Source: Secundilactobacillus angelensis | Lineage (GTDB): Bacteria > Bacillota > Bacilli > Lactobacillales > Lactobacillaceae | Reading direction: 5' to 3' | DNA: 64,000 bases | Assembly: GCF_012641075.1 (NCBI RefSeq) | Contig: NZ_JAAXLJ010000004.1 | Location: forward strand, 118,771 to 182,770 | Part shown: in pieces, positions 1 to 8,716 of the stretch | How positions within the stretch are numbered: the stretch's first letter is position 1 | How the letters are laid out: each line of letters begins with the position of its first letter | Notes under the pieces: model-generated | What the model was told of the DNA's origin: nothing | The model's input: the letters and a program-made list of their open reading frames with translations, nothing else | The model's database searches: none | Program-made: the position numbers and the translations under genes

Positions 1-224
1 CCACTGGAGAGCTTGAATTCTTTTTTCTTCAAGTTGCTAGAATAGGCGTAGGCGCCCTTTGCTTTGGATTGGTCAATTTGGTACTTCGTAGTACTCATTG
101 ACTTCTTCGAAACAACCGATACCTTCGTCTTGGCCTGAGCAGTCGGCGTTGAGACTGCCGGGTCAGCAACTACCGCACCCATGAATGCCAGCGATGCAAC
201 AACAATTATGCCAAGTTTTTTCAT
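1..224 (-). CDS. Secreted protein, N-terminal part only (runs off left edge)
   Basis: The reading frame opens at 224 with MKKLGIIVVASLAFMGAVV, a Sec signal peptide, followed by a likely cleavage site after AQAK and a Lys/Ser/Tyr-rich mature start. A purine-rich ribosome binding site (AAGGGGG) lies about 12 bases upstream. Only 74 codons are inside the window, so no domain can be assigned. Its style matches the other small secreted proteins of this region, which makes a cell-surface or secreted role likely. Function unknown. Confidence 0.7.
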   Translation of the reverse strand, partial: MKKLGIIVVASLAFMGAVVADPAVSTPTAQAKTKVSVVSKKSMSTTKYQIDQSKAKGAYAYSSNLKKKEFKLSS

Positions 225-336
225 ACCTAAAATGGCCCCCTTGAACTGATGTATCACAAATATGCAATACTCCGCTAACTATATAGGGTCATTCTACCAT
301 ATTTAGCGCTTCAATTCGCTTGATATGCGCAAAGAT

Positions 337-597
337 TTACTGAAAATCAATCATCAGTTCCTTGTTCATTGCTTTAGCAATCTTTGCCAGGGTTTCAACC
401 GTAATGTTCGTCCCACCGTTCTCCCAGCGGGCAATGGATGACTGCGGTACACTCATCAAGTCGCCCAATTGGGTTTGGGTCAGTCCAGCTTCCGCTCGCA
501 GTGTCTGAATCTGTACCGCGTACTTGTAGCGAATACTGCTCTGGTGAAACTTGTTAGCAAATGCTGGTTTATCAAAAATGTTCTTGGTTGGTTTCAA
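337..597 (-). CDS. XRE/Cro-CI family helix-turn-helix protein, orphan antitoxin-like
   Basis: An 86-residue DNA-binding protein. Residues about 28-80 form a typical XRE helix-turn-helix: LRAEAGLTQTQLGDLMSVPQ, then SIARWENGG as the recognition helix region, then VETLAKIAKAMNKEL. The size and layout match the HigA-type antitoxins that sit downstream of RelE/HigB toxins. No toxin gene is visible upstream (598-996) or downstream, so it is an orphan here. The ribosome binding site CAGGAGG is strong. A perfect palindrome matching a LexA box lies 112 bases upstream, so SOS control is possible but unproven. It could equally be a free-standing regulator. Confidence 0.85.
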   Translation of the reverse strand: MKPTKNIFDKPAFANKFHQSSIRYKYAVQIQTLRAEAGLTQTQLGDLMSVPQSSIARWENGGTNITVETLAKIAKAMNKELMIDFQ

Positions 598-708
598 GGG
601 TTTTCCTCCTGTTGGTTAAATGCCTCAGTAATAATATCTACGACAGAAAGTTGCCAAGCGTTTGCATGGAACACTGATTATTTTACTGAATATATCACAG
701 AAGAAAAT

Positions 709-722
709 CGAACACGTGTTCT
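709..722. promoter_or_regulatory. LexA/DinR-type SOS box candidate
   Basis: CGAACACGTGTTCT contains a perfect 12-base palindrome and fits the Gram-positive LexA consensus (CGAAC-N4-GTTCG) at all but one position. On the minus strand it lies just upstream of a possible TAAAAT -10 element and 112 bases before the XRE gene at 597. No other gene reads away from it. The surrounding 598-996 interval otherwise holds only a terminator. Confidence 0.45.
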
Positions 723-841
723 TGATTTCTGAAATTAAGTATGCTAACCTTAAGTTGTTCGGTTGATGAATTCCAACCGGAAAAGTCTGTAACATTGACG
801 ATCATATCCCCTAAGTGATTGCAATTACAGGAATTACGTAT

Positions 842-880
842 AAAAAGCATCAGCAAACTGTCCCTTTGCTGGTGTTTTTT
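842..880 (-). terminator. Rho-independent terminator (bidirectional) after NlpC/P60 gene
   Basis: Ten-base stem CATCAGCAAA / TTTGCTGGTG with a 7-base loop, flanked by a T run on the right and an A run on the left, so it could work in both directions. It lies about 120 bases past the end of the NlpC/P60 gene at 997. Confidence 0.75.
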
Positions 881-996
881 GTTGTGTCCTATTGGAATAT
901 ACCACTTGTTAAAATGACACATACCATTTTCGAAATTAATTCAGAATTCGCATAGTGTTTAATTCCCGATTTGACGTCAGAAAACCATACCAAATC

Positions 997-1812
997 CTAT
1001 AAAAACGGTCGCTTAACGCCAGCAATATCTGAGCGCTGACTATTGCGAATCGGCTGAACCATGACCTTTGGTGGCCACGCTTCAATCACCTTATTGGCGC
1101 CGAGGTAAATCGCCACGTGCCAGATGACATGGGTGCCTGGTTGATAATAGAAAATCAGGTCACCCCGTTCACGGTGCGCATACGCAACCCGCTTGAGCTT
1201 CTTGGATGCCCACAGATTCCGGCTATTCCATTCGTTGCCAGGATGCGCATGGTTGATGGCGCTGATTGGTGCCGGATTGATGCCACCGGCGTACAACGCC
1301 TGCATCACCAAGCCAGAGCAATCCGCCCCATAACTCGGACTGGTAGAGGATCCAACTAGGTAAGAATTCCCCTTATACTTGTATGCCTGTTTAATCATCG
1401 CTTCCACGTGGGCTTTCCGGCTATCCTTCGTGGTCACCGCAAGTGGCGCCACATAGCTATCAATGCTGGTCCAAGAAGATTTTGAAAAGCCCATCTTCAC
1501 CCAGGTCGCCTCGTCCACGTTACCAGTAACTTTTAAGTGATGCTTCTTCTGAAATACCTTCACCCGGTAGTAGGTCGCCGTGTTGTACTTATCATACCCA
1601 GAAAAGGTGTGCATCTTTTTCATGATCTTCCAAGTCTTGACACCTTCATAGCCCCGTTTAACCGTGTAGCCAACTTTCCCATAAGGAGTGATCTGGGTAT
1701 CTTGCACCTGATAATACGCCTTAGGATTCTGATAGGCTGACGCTTGTGTGGTCATACCTGCCAGACCTAAAGCAGCCCCTAAACTTAACGCTAAAACCCA
1801 TTTGAACTTCAT
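997..1812 (-). CDS. Secreted NlpC/P60 family peptidoglycan endopeptidase with peptidoglycan-binding-like domain
   Basis: 271 residues. A signal peptide (residues 1-26, ending TQASA) exports it. Residues about 45-112 (YRVKVFQKKHHLKVTGNVDE and following) resemble a PG_binding_1 repeat. Residues about 135-271 are an NlpC/P60 domain: the nucleophile Cys is in GADCSGLVMQ and the His is in IWHVAIYLG. The third polar position is less clear, because the usual His/Asn context reads VIEAWPP here. Such enzymes cut the D-Glu to diamino acid bond in wall peptides. The gene is 26 bases after a C39-type peptidase gene on the same strand, so the two are probably co-transcribed. Ribosome binding site AAGGGAGA. 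Confidence 0.88.
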   Translation of the reverse strand: MKFKWVLALSLGAALGLAGMTTQASAYQNPKAYYQVQDTQITPYGKVGYTVKRGYEGVKTWKIMKKMHTFSGYDKYNTATYYRVKVFQKKHHLKVTGNVDEATWVKMGFSKSSWTSIDSYVAPLAVTTKDSRKAHVEAMIKQAYKYKGNSYLVGSSTSPSYGADCSGLVMQALYAGGINPAPISAINHAHPGNEWNSRNLWASKKLKRVAYAHRERGDLIFYYQPGTHVIWHVAIYLGANKVIEAWPPKVMVQPIRNSQRSDIAGVKRPFL

Positions 1813-1838
1813 TTCCCATTTCTCCCTTAACGCCGATA

Positions 1839-2696
1839 TTAATAACTCAACGCGCGATTCGCATCCGCTTTTCGGTGCGATGTCATCGTGCTATTGGCCA
1901 TGCTGGTGCGTTTCTTGGTCCACGGATCATTATAGTACATCCGCGTCTTCGAGTAACCTGTTACCGTCACCGCGTGGTTGACGAAACCATCCCAGTTAGC
2001 AATCCAGACTACGACCAAATGATTGCGGCGGACTTGCGACTTGATGCTGGTCAGACTGGCGCCAGTCATATTCTTAGCAGTCCCCATGTGCGCTTTCACC
2101 ACACCCATCAGACCACCTGGATACACGTACCAGCCGCTAGAACTGTACGGACTGCCAACAAACCCCTTGTTGGGATCCTTGCTCCGTGGCATCTCCTTCG
2201 CCAAACTCAGCTTGTCCACTTTCGCACCGCCGAACTGTAACATCATCGCTGTTGCCGTCACCTCGCAGCCAGTTGGTAACTCGGGTTGCTGCCCAATCAG
2301 CGGCGCGTAAAGCCGGTAGGTAGAAGTCACGGTAGCTTTTTGCGGAATCCACCCCGTATACGTGTGGTTATAAGTGAATTTCAGCCATACCACACCGTTG
2401 ACGATTTCCTCACGGGTAATATGGATCGTTTTACCAGCAAATGACCGCCCGCTGCTGATGGCTTTCAGATTCTTAGCCGACGTCCTATAAGCCCCCGTAG
2501 CATACACGCCATAATTGTGGGAACTGTTAGATCCCATGGTGGTGTAATAGCTCACCTTGGTCAGCTTACTCACTGGGTAATAGGCTTGGCTAGTCGTTGT
2601 AGCCGCATTCGCTCCAGCGGTATTGAAAGCCATAGCGCCAATCCCCACTGACAGGCTCAATAATAGTACCGCAATACCATGTGTCATTTTCATCAT
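1839..2696 (-). CDS. Secreted C39-like cysteine peptidase with SH3/GW-like N-terminal domain
   Basis: 285 residues with a signal peptide (to about residue 31). Residues about 40-125 are a Tyr- and Trp-rich, SH3/GW-like wall-binding segment ending YTGWIPQKA. The C-terminal 150 residues match the Peptidase_C39_2 family: nucleophile Cys in LPTGCEVTATAMML, catalytic His in FVNHAVTVTGY and Asp in YYNDPW. Unlike bacteriocin-transporter C39 domains it is not fused to an ABC transporter. Substrate unknown; processing of wall or surface proteins is likely. The start has two Met codons (2696 and 2690); a GAGGGGAT site lies just upstream. First gene of a two-gene unit with the NlpC/P60 gene. Confidence 0.85.
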   Translation of the reverse strand: MMKMTHGIAVLLLSLSVGIGAMAFNTAGANAATTTSQAYYPVSKLTKVSYYTTMGSNSSHNYGVYATGAYRTSAKNLKAISSGRSFAGKTIHITREEIVNGVVWLKFTYNHTYTGWIPQKATVTSTYRLYAPLIGQQPELPTGCEVTATAMMLQFGGAKVDKLSLAKEMPRSKDPNKGFVGSPYSSSGWYVYPGGLMGVVKAHMGTAKNMTGASLTSIKSQVRRNHLVVVWIANWDGFVNHAVTVTGYSKTRMYYNDPWTKKRTSMANSTMTSHRKADANRALSY

Positions 2697-2778
2697 ACGT
2701 CGATCCCCTCGATTAATTTAAATCATTATACCATAGGGGCATCCAAGCCACGTGACCACAGCCATTCCAATTTTAGGC

Positions 2779-2810
2779 AAAACAAAAACGCCGCTCACAG
2801 GCGACGTTTC
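2779..2810 (-). terminator. Terminator of hicAB
   Basis: Stem AAACG(T)CGCC / GGCGGCGTTT around a TGTGA loop, with a T run on the minus strand. The same 24-base hairpin core recurs at 3585-3608. Confidence 0.8.
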
Positions 2811-2833
2811 AAAATATTGTGAGTAAGATAATT

Positions 2834-3238
2834 CTACTCAGTGCCACTCTTATGACGATCCTTGTTTATTTGGGTTGTTCGGATTGTACTATTCTGTGAT
2901 AACAGTGTGACGACATAGCTATTTAAGCTAACGCCTTCTTTGGTTGCATCATCAGATAAAACTTGATGCAATGTTTTAGGCATCCGCAGCGTCACCCTAC
3001 CAGAAAAGTCATGCGCACGAACAGGCTCAGGTATTGTTATCCCTTCATCGAGACATTCCAAAAACCATTCTTTTTTCGCTTTTTCCAGATCATCATACGC
3101 TTCACTCGGTGTATCACCATAGGCCTCTAATCCTGGCAGAATCGGAATTGTTAACCTGAAATAGCTTTCACCATCTTCCTCCAAATTTTCAAGTGTCGCA
3201 CTATAAGTCAGCTTCATGTAATAGTCTAAATCTTTCAT
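2834..3238 (-). CDS. hicB: HicB family antitoxin
   Basis: 134 residues from the chosen start. The N-terminal half is the HicB fold (LPGLEAYGDTPSEAYDDLEKA), a partly degraded RNase H-like domain that binds the toxin. The C-terminal half (GRVTLRMPKTLHQVLSDDAT then SLNSYVVTLL) is a ribbon-helix-helix DNA-binding domain. An ATG at 3262 is possible, but the one at 3238 has AAGGGGG at the right distance, whereas the earlier starts lie on or before that site. The gene follows hicA directly and they are translationally coupled. Expected to neutralise HicA and repress the operon. Confidence 0.9.
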   Translation of the reverse strand: MKDLDYYMKLTYSATLENLEEDGESYFRLTIPILPGLEAYGDTPSEAYDDLEKAKKEWFLECLDEGITIPEPVRAHDFSGRVTLRMPKTLHQVLSDDATKEGVSLNSYVVTLLSQNSTIRTTQINKDRHKSGTE

Positions 3239-3239
3239 C

Positions 3240-3512
3240 CTATTCATCCCCCTTGACTTCATTCAAAATTCTGCTCACAATTTTGATTTGATATGGCTTC
3301 AGATTGCTTTCATTATGGTGAGGGCGTGCAAATGATTGAGGAAACTTACCATTCGGAGTTGTTATCGTATAGTGTGACCCACCACTATGATTATGAAATT
3401 CACAATTATAATGTTCCAACAGGGTTCTGGCATCTTCAAATGATAATTTCTTATCAAATGGTCGCTGGTTAAACCGTCTCTCGAGCTTTTCTAACGAACC
3501 AATAATAATCAC
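3240..3512 (-). CDS. hicA: HicA family toxin (mRNA interferase)
   Basis: 90 residues. It contains the HicA double-stranded RNA-binding-like fold with the catalytic His in SGGSHYTIT and the conserved tail KPYQIKIVSRIL. HicA enzymes cut mRNA and tmRNA. The family is usually 60-90 residues, so this copy is full length with an N-terminal extension. It is first in the operon, upstream of hicB, which is the usual HicA-HicB order. It looks intact. Confidence 0.9.
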   Translation of the reverse strand: MIIIGSLEKLERRFNQRPFDKKLSFEDARTLLEHYNCEFHNHSGGSHYTITTPNGKFPQSFARPHHNESNLKPYQIKIVSRILNEVKGDE

Positions 3513-3579
3513 CTCGCACCATATATAGTGTCATCTTAAATTAACTACGATTATTATTCAAGAAAAGTGTGCAGAAATT

Positions 3580-3610
3580 AAAAAAACGCCGCTCACAGGC
3601 GACGTTTCAT
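3580..3610 (-). terminator. Terminator of the first S-layer gene
   Basis: The same hairpin core as at 2786-2809 (AAACGCCGC / GCGACGTTT around TCACAG), again with a T run on the minus strand. It lies 17 bases past the S-layer gene stop. Confidence 0.8.
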
Positions 3611-3626
3611 CTAGAATCTCAATCAA

Positions 3627-4859
3627 TTAATATGCAATCAAATTGTAAGTTGCACGAACAGTGATGGTTGCACCATTGTCGTTGGTAGTTGTTGGTGTGT
3701 TAGAAGCACTAGCGAACCGATAGCTTGAACCAGAGTTACTGATCAAGTCGGTCAGATTAGCATCGGCAAGGATGTTTTGAACATCTTGAGCACTAATCGT
3801 GTCGCCGGCCTTAACTTGGAAGGCAGCCTTGGCACCAGCAGCATCCAATGCAGCCTGGTCATTGCTCTTCAGGTTAATAGCATTGCCATCTTTGTCAACC
3901 AAGACAACCTTGATTGCTTTAGTGGTGTCAGTGGCAGCAGCCTTAACGTAGTATACAAGTGTGTCGCCGTTCTTAGCAACTGCGGCGTTGTCCTTGTTAG
4001 CTAATGAAGCTGAACCGCCATTGTTGTTGTCGTAAGGTACATAACCTGATGGCACACCGTTGACGATGCTGTTCAAGTTAGAGGTAGTGGTGACGTTGGT
4101 GTAGGTCGCGCTCTTGTCAAATGGAACTGAGCCAGTACCAACTTCTTTACCAGTATCCTTATCAACATAGCTGATCTTAACTGAGTTGCCTTGTGGTGCT
4201 TGAACACCTAGGTTGTAGACCCAGCCAGTGATTGATGGGTTCTGGTCATCCTTAACTTGGTAGTATACCCAGCCTTCACGGGTCTTCGTTTCGGCACCGG
4301 TGATGGTAAAGGTATCCGTGTTACTGAAGCCAGTCACCTTAGAAGCTTTGTACTGAGTGTACTTAGGGTTGTTCCAAAGCGTCCACTTAGATGGGTTCGT
4401 CAGCGTGTAGCCGGTTGTGGTGCTTGGCAATGCAGCTGAACTAGTCGTGTTGGTAGAAGCAATACCGCCGCCAAACTTAGTCTTGTCTTTGCCACCGTAG
4501 ATCCAGCCACGATAATGGCCATCAAATGAAACGACCTTGTAGTAGACGGAACCACGGTTAGTCGAAACGATTGAATAAGCACGGAAGTAATCGTTAGAAC
4601 GGTTTGAGTTCCCTAATCTTGCCATGGTCGTCTTAGAAGCAACGACACGGGCACCCTTAGAAGTCCCTACTTTACTGTATAAAGCATTGCTCCCAGTTGG
4701 CACCACGTTACGTGATTCTGGGGCAGTGTTGAAATACAATGCCTTAGTGACATATGCGTATGACTTAGCGCTAGCCGTTGTGCTTGCAAGACCTGCAGCA
4801 CCAAAAACGGATGCAGCAGCTAAACCGACATACAAAGATTTCTTCAAACTAGATTTCAT
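3627..4859 (-). CDS. S-layer family protein (SlpA-like), smaller paralog
   Basis: 410 residues from the ATG at 4859, which has a strong AAAGGAG site; upstream in-frame codons to 4898 lack one. It starts with the brevis-type S-layer signal peptide MKSSLKKSLYVGLAAAS, cleaved near ASA. Residues about 25-140 are the conserved SlpA N-terminal wall-binding part (NDYFRAYSIVSTNRGSVYYK, then YRGWIYGGK). The C-terminal part is Thr/Asn/Ser-rich and diverges, as in S-layer assembly domains. A central segment KISYVDKDTGKEVGTGSVPF looks like a MucBP-type module. It pairs with the larger paralog at 7081-8463. It may be an alternative or accessory S-layer protein. Confidence 0.85.
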   Translation of the reverse strand: MKSSLKKSLYVGLAAASVFGAAGLASTTASAKSYAYVTKALYFNTAPESRNVVPTGSNALYSKVGTSKGARVVASKTTMARLGNSNRSNDYFRAYSIVSTNRGSVYYKVVSFDGHYRGWIYGGKDKTKFGGGIASTNTTSSAALPSTTTGYTLTNPSKWTLWNNPKYTQYKASKVTGFSNTDTFTITGAETKTREGWVYYQVKDDQNPSITGWVYNLGVQAPQGNSVKISYVDKDTGKEVGTGSVPFDKSATYTNVTTTSNLNSIVNGVPSGYVPYDNNNGGSASLANKDNAAVAKNGDTLVYYVKAAATDTTKAIKVVLVDKDGNAINLKSNDQAALDAAGAKAAFQVKAGDTISAQDVQNILADANLTDLISNSGSSYRFASASNTPTTTNDNGATITVRATYNLIAY

Positions 4860-4995
4860 ATGAATACACTCCTTTGAATAAACAATAATAGCTCCCACTA
4901 ATCCCCTGATTAGCTAGTTTCACTATAGCACTTAACGCGGTTAATCAAAATCTAATTAAGGGAAGCTTAAGCAAATCGAAAGAAACGGCGTATTA

Positions 4996-5023
4996 GAAAA
5001 AGACGCACATTAAATGCACGCCT
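4996..5023 (-). terminator. Terminator of coiled-coil gene
   Basis: On the minus strand AGGCGTGCAT / ATGTGCGTCT pair through ten positions with three G-U pairs, followed by a T run. It begins 11 bases past the stop at 5035. Confidence 0.65.
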
Positions 5024-5034
5024 TCTAAGCTCGA

Positions 5035-6921
5035 TTATTCCGCGTCAGTAAAGGGAATTCCTAACGTGACCGGTAAATTATGCGGATCCAATAAACTAAT
5101 GTTCAACGGCTGATTCAACTTCTTGATCAGTTTCATCTCCGTCTCATAATTATCAACCAGGTACTGTTGTTGCGGCAAAGCGCTGGCCCATGAAGTGAAC
5201 TCGTCACGGTCAGCAACTGAACTAGTCACTAAGGCAATCACATTACCCTGCGTCTGGCTGACCGATTGCCGGTACTGATCGTTTTCAATGGCCCCCACCA
5301 GCAGACCAGCCTTGTTGAAGTTGTTCTTCATCCACCATGCAGTGAAACCTTCAATGGAATCAAATGCTTGAACTTGCATACCAACGGCGTTCAGCAATTC
5401 AACTTGACTGATCTCGTCATCTTCATAATGAACGTTCAGCACACCAAGCCCGCTTTGACTGTAATACTCGTCACGGTTTTTGGTGTTGTCGTCGTTGTAG
5501 AAGCGGTTGGAAGTTAGTTGGCCTTCAGTCGTCAAAATACTACTTTCTGACAAGTGGCCATCCTTATAAGAATCAATGGTCTGAATATTATCACTTGATG
5601 GATAATAGCGAACTTTAAGCGTCCAGCCGTTCTCCAATTCAAGTGTTCGTTCAGTGTGATCATCGTTCCATTCGTCTTTAACTGCGTTGTCAGGTAGTTG
5701 ATACTTAGCACCTAACTTGCCCTGATGTTGCAGGCTATAAAGCGGGTTGTAGACTGATACGACACCGCCCTTGACCTGCAATTCACTGGTCCATGTCGCA
5801 ATCTGATTGGTCAAGTTCAACTCAAACTGACTGGTATACAAACCAACGTGTTCAATCCCACGCTTGGTCAGCACCTTAACCACTAACTTCATCTGTTCAT
5901 ACTGATCCGCAGACAGCCCATCCATGTCCAAAATGATTTCGGAATCGCTGTCCAGTACGAGCCCTTTGACAGGCACTGGTACGCCTAACCACTTGTTGAT
6001 ATCGCTGTTCACAGCATCAATCTCTGATTGCTTGGTAGCTAAATTATCCTGCAGTTCAGACAACCGTGCCTGATTCTGTGTCATCTGCTGCGTCAGTGAA
6101 TCCAACTGTTTAGACAGTTCTTCATCATCAGCAGCTACCTTTTGTTGAACTTCTTCCAATTGGTTGTTAGTATCGTTTAACTCTTTTTGGTCAGCAGTCA
6201 ACTTATCACGGACAGCTTGTAGCTGCGCCTTCAAGTCCCGTTGCTTCTTATCAACCGCTTGAATAGTGGCTTCATTAGCATCACGTTCGGCTTTATTGGA
6301 CTTAATATCATCTCGATATTGGTCGGCTAACGTCACAATCATAGCTGGATCTTTTTCGCTTTCGAACTTAGATGAGATTTCAGTCTCAGCTTGAATTAAT
6401 TCTTGTTGCTTAGTATTAAGTCCACTCAGCTCTGCGTTAATATCCTTCACTTGGTCAATCAATGCGCCAGCCTTATCCTGATTTTCTTTAATTCGGCTAT
6501 TCAATTCCGTCTGTCTTTCAACAAACGGGGCAGAGGCTTCTTGACTGGCCTCTTCCATCTGATTTTGAATGTTGGTAATTTGAGTACCACTATCATCAGC
6601 AGCCTTCTTAGCATCAGCAATTTGTTGGTTTAACTGATCAATGTCAGTCTGAATCTCCTTTTGCTGATCAAACAATAAATCTTGTAAAGTTTCTCGCTGA
6701 ATGTTATATTTTCCCGCGATTTCTGCAAGATTTTGCTTAGCCGTTAGTGTAGAAGTGACACTTGACGAACTGCTTTCAGTAGCATTTGAATCTTGTTGTT
6801 GATCATTAGTGTCTGTATCTTGTGTTTGGTTCTCTAATTGCTTATTTGCTTCTGTTTCGTTTTGTTTGGTATTATCTGATTCTTGATTTGAAGTCCCTCG
6901 AAATAAATCCCGTAAACCCAT
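5035..6921 (-). CDS. Large cytoplasmic coiled-coil protein between two S-layer genes
   Basis: 628 residues, with no signal peptide or membrane segment. Residues about 12-60 are a Gln/Asn/Thr/Ser-rich low-complexity stretch. Residues about 60-90 (AKQNLAEIAGKYNIQRETLQ) look like a small helix-turn-helix. Residues about 90-310 are a long heptad-rich coiled coil. The C-terminal 300 residues are globular; one part (YYPSSDNIQTIDSYKDGHL and following) has tandem Tyr-rich strands that remind me of the beta-meander region of GtfA/GtfB-type glycosyltransferases, but I see no catalytic domain. I do not recognise the family. Its place between two S-layer genes suggests, but does not prove, a role in surface protein handling. 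Confidence 0.8.
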   Translation of the reverse strand: MGLRDLFRGTSNQESDNTKQNETEANKQLENQTQDTDTNDQQQDSNATESSSSSVTSTLTAKQNLAEIAGKYNIQRETLQDLLFDQQKEIQTDIDQLNQQIADAKKAADDSGTQITNIQNQMEEASQEASAPFVERQTELNSRIKENQDKAGALIDQVKDINAELSGLNTKQQELIQAETEISSKFESEKDPAMIVTLADQYRDDIKSNKAERDANEATIQAVDKKQRDLKAQLQAVRDKLTADQKELNDTNNQLEEVQQKVAADDEELSKQLDSLTQQMTQNQARLSELQDNLATKQSEIDAVNSDINKWLGVPVPVKGLVLDSDSEIILDMDGLSADQYEQMKLVVKVLTKRGIEHVGLYTSQFELNLTNQIATWTSELQVKGGVVSVYNPLYSLQHQGKLGAKYQLPDNAVKDEWNDDHTERTLELENGWTLKVRYYPSSDNIQTIDSYKDGHLSESSILTTEGQLTSNRFYNDDNTKNRDEYYSQSGLGVLNVHYEDDEISQVELLNAVGMQVQAFDSIEGFTAWWMKNNFNKAGLLVGAIENDQYRQSVSQTQGNVIALVTSSVADRDEFTSWASALPQQQYLVDNYETEMKLIKKLNQPLNISLLDPHNLPVTLGIPFTDAE

Positions 6922-7016
6922 AAACTTGCCTCCTGGTAAATCAAATTAATTACATTTTACCATTGATACGGGCAGATTAGTCACTTTCTTCAAAGTCAAT
7001 ATCAATGAAAACACAC

Positions 7017-7049
7017 AAAAAAAGACTACCCACAAAAGTGAGTAGTCCT
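7017..7049 (-). terminator. Terminator of main S-layer gene
   Basis: Stem GACTAC-CAC / GTGAGTAGTC with an AAAA loop and seven Ts on the minus strand, about 30 bases past the S-layer stop at 7081. Confidence 0.85.
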
Positions 7050-7080
7050 TTAAGCTTATTAACTAATATCAGTTAGCCTA

Positions 7081-8463
7081 TTAGTTTAAGAAATCTGAGT
7101 TAGCTTGTTCTGCTGGAGTAGTTGAAGGTAAACTGTCAACAGCTGTACCCTTAACAAGAACTAAGCGAACATTTTGACCAAACTTAACACTAGTATTTGC
7201 GTTCACAGTTTGTTGAACACCAACTGTGTAAGCATCATACTTACCGTCTGAGTTCTTGGTTGCTGAGTAAAGAGTCTGACCATTTGTACCGTGGAATGCA
7301 TTAGCAAGGGCGGTAAGATCCACGTTATCAGTCGTAGGACCTGTCAACAAAGTACTTTGCTGAGTCGGTGTCAAAGTTAACTTGTTGCTCGTAGCAACTG
7401 TAAATGGTACAGCAGCACTACCTTCTTGTACATATAAATCAACTTTAGAAGTTGAAGCTTGGGCAACAGTTACATAATAAGTGCCACCGTATTGTGGAGT
7501 TTGGGTCGAGCTAGTATCTGTCACAGTGTAACCACTAGGTACATTAGAAGCAGCCTTAGCAAATGCTGGTAAATCTTGACCAGCATTATTCTGTTCACCG
7601 GCATAAACATCATTAACCTTAGTAACCTTCTTTGCACCATTGTTAACAAATGTCTTAGTATCGCCTACAGTGTTACCATTTGAAAGACGGTATACAACTT
7701 TGATGCTGTTATCACTAGTTGCAGCAGGATCAGCCTTTGGATTAGAAACATTAGAAGCTTTTACCCAAGCACCGTTAAGGTCGGTTGACTTGGCACCATT
7801 AGCTAAAGTTGTGCTAGAAATTTCATACCATGTTTCGCCTTCGCGTGAAGTGGTAACAGCCTTGTTAAAGGTGAATTGAGCACCCTTGTATGCATCAGTC
7901 TTAGCTAATACAGTACCGTTAACCTTTGCACGGCCAACTTTGTAGTTAGTCCATGCTGGTTCCTTGAAGAACAAAGTGTTAGCAGTTGAACTAGTGTCAG
8001 CAGTTAAGCTGTACTTGTCACCAGCTGCAGGAGCAGTAGCGTCCTTAGTAGTAGCATATGCAGCTAAGCCACCAGCAAAGGCACTAGTACTCTTACCACC
8101 GTAAACATATCCACGGTAAGCTTTGTCGAATGAAACGACCTTGTAGTAAACTGAACCGCGGTCGGTAGTCTTAACACCGTAAGCACGGAAGTTAGCTTGG
8201 CCATTTGATGACTTGCTTAACTTAGCAGCAGTTGCAGTAGTAGCAACAACCTTAGCACCTTTAACAGTACCTGGCTTAGTGTAAATAGCGTTAGTACCAG
8301 TTAAGTTGACGTTACGTGAAGCAGCAGCAGTAGTTAATGTGCTGTATGAACCTGCTTTTGCATATGACTTTGCAGATGCATTAGCAGTAGTTGCGCCAGC
8401 AGCAGCAACGAATGAAGCTGCAGCTAAGCCCAAATAAAGAGACTTCTTTAAACTAGATTGCAT
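7081..8463 (-). CDS. S-layer protein (Levilactobacillus brevis SlpA-like)
   Basis: 460 residues from the ATG at 8463, which is preceded by TTTGGAGG. Signal peptide MQSSLKKSLYLGLAAAS, with cleavage near ASA. Residues about 30-150 match the N-terminal wall-binding region of L. brevis S-layer proteins (TNAIYTKPGTVKGAKVVATT, then YRGYVYGGKS). The remainder is Ala/Thr/Val/Asn-rich, with high Lys and almost no Cys, as in S-layer subunits that self-assemble on the cell wall. Codon use is strongly biased to GTT, GCT, AAC and AAG, as expected for a highly expressed gene. A long AT-rich leader lies upstream. Confidence 0.9.
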   Translation of the reverse strand: MQSSLKKSLYLGLAAASFVAAAGATTANASAKSYAKAGSYSTLTTAAASRNVNLTGTNAIYTKPGTVKGAKVVATTATAAKLSKSSNGQANFRAYGVKTTDRGSVYYKVVSFDKAYRGYVYGGKSTSAFAGGLAAYATTKDATAPAAGDKYSLTADTSSTANTLFFKEPAWTNYKVGRAKVNGTVLAKTDAYKGAQFTFNKAVTTSREGETWYEISSTTLANGAKSTDLNGAWVKASNVSNPKADPAATSDNSIKVVYRLSNGNTVGDTKTFVNNGAKKVTKVNDVYAGEQNNAGQDLPAFAKAASNVPSGYTVTDTSSTQTPQYGGTYYVTVAQASTSKVDLYVQEGSAAVPFTVATSNKLTLTPTQQSTLLTGPTTDNVDLTALANAFHGTNGQTLYSATKNSDGKYDAYTVGVQQTVNANTSVKFGQNVRLVLVKGTAVDSLPSTTPAEQANSDFLN

Positions 8464-8716
8464 GTGAAATTCCTCCAAACATATATTTATGTAACTCATC
8501 AAGCATAAACAGTATACACAATATTCAGTCGAATGTTAAGTAAAACTTAAAACCCCTAGCGACTTTTTATATTGTATAACCGTGCTAGACTCTAATAGAG
8601 ATACTAACGCAACCCTACCTGGGCTTCAAGAAAGTTGCTCTATTTGTAGTTTGCTTGTAATATTTTCACAAAACCAAAAAATCTAAAAATTACCATGAAA
8701 TCTTATACCTACACAC

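Noticed and set aside
695..922. Minus-strand open frame of 75 codons between the XRE and NlpC/P60 genes
   Set aside because: No ribosome binding site, contains the terminator hairpin at 842-880 and has no protein-like composition.
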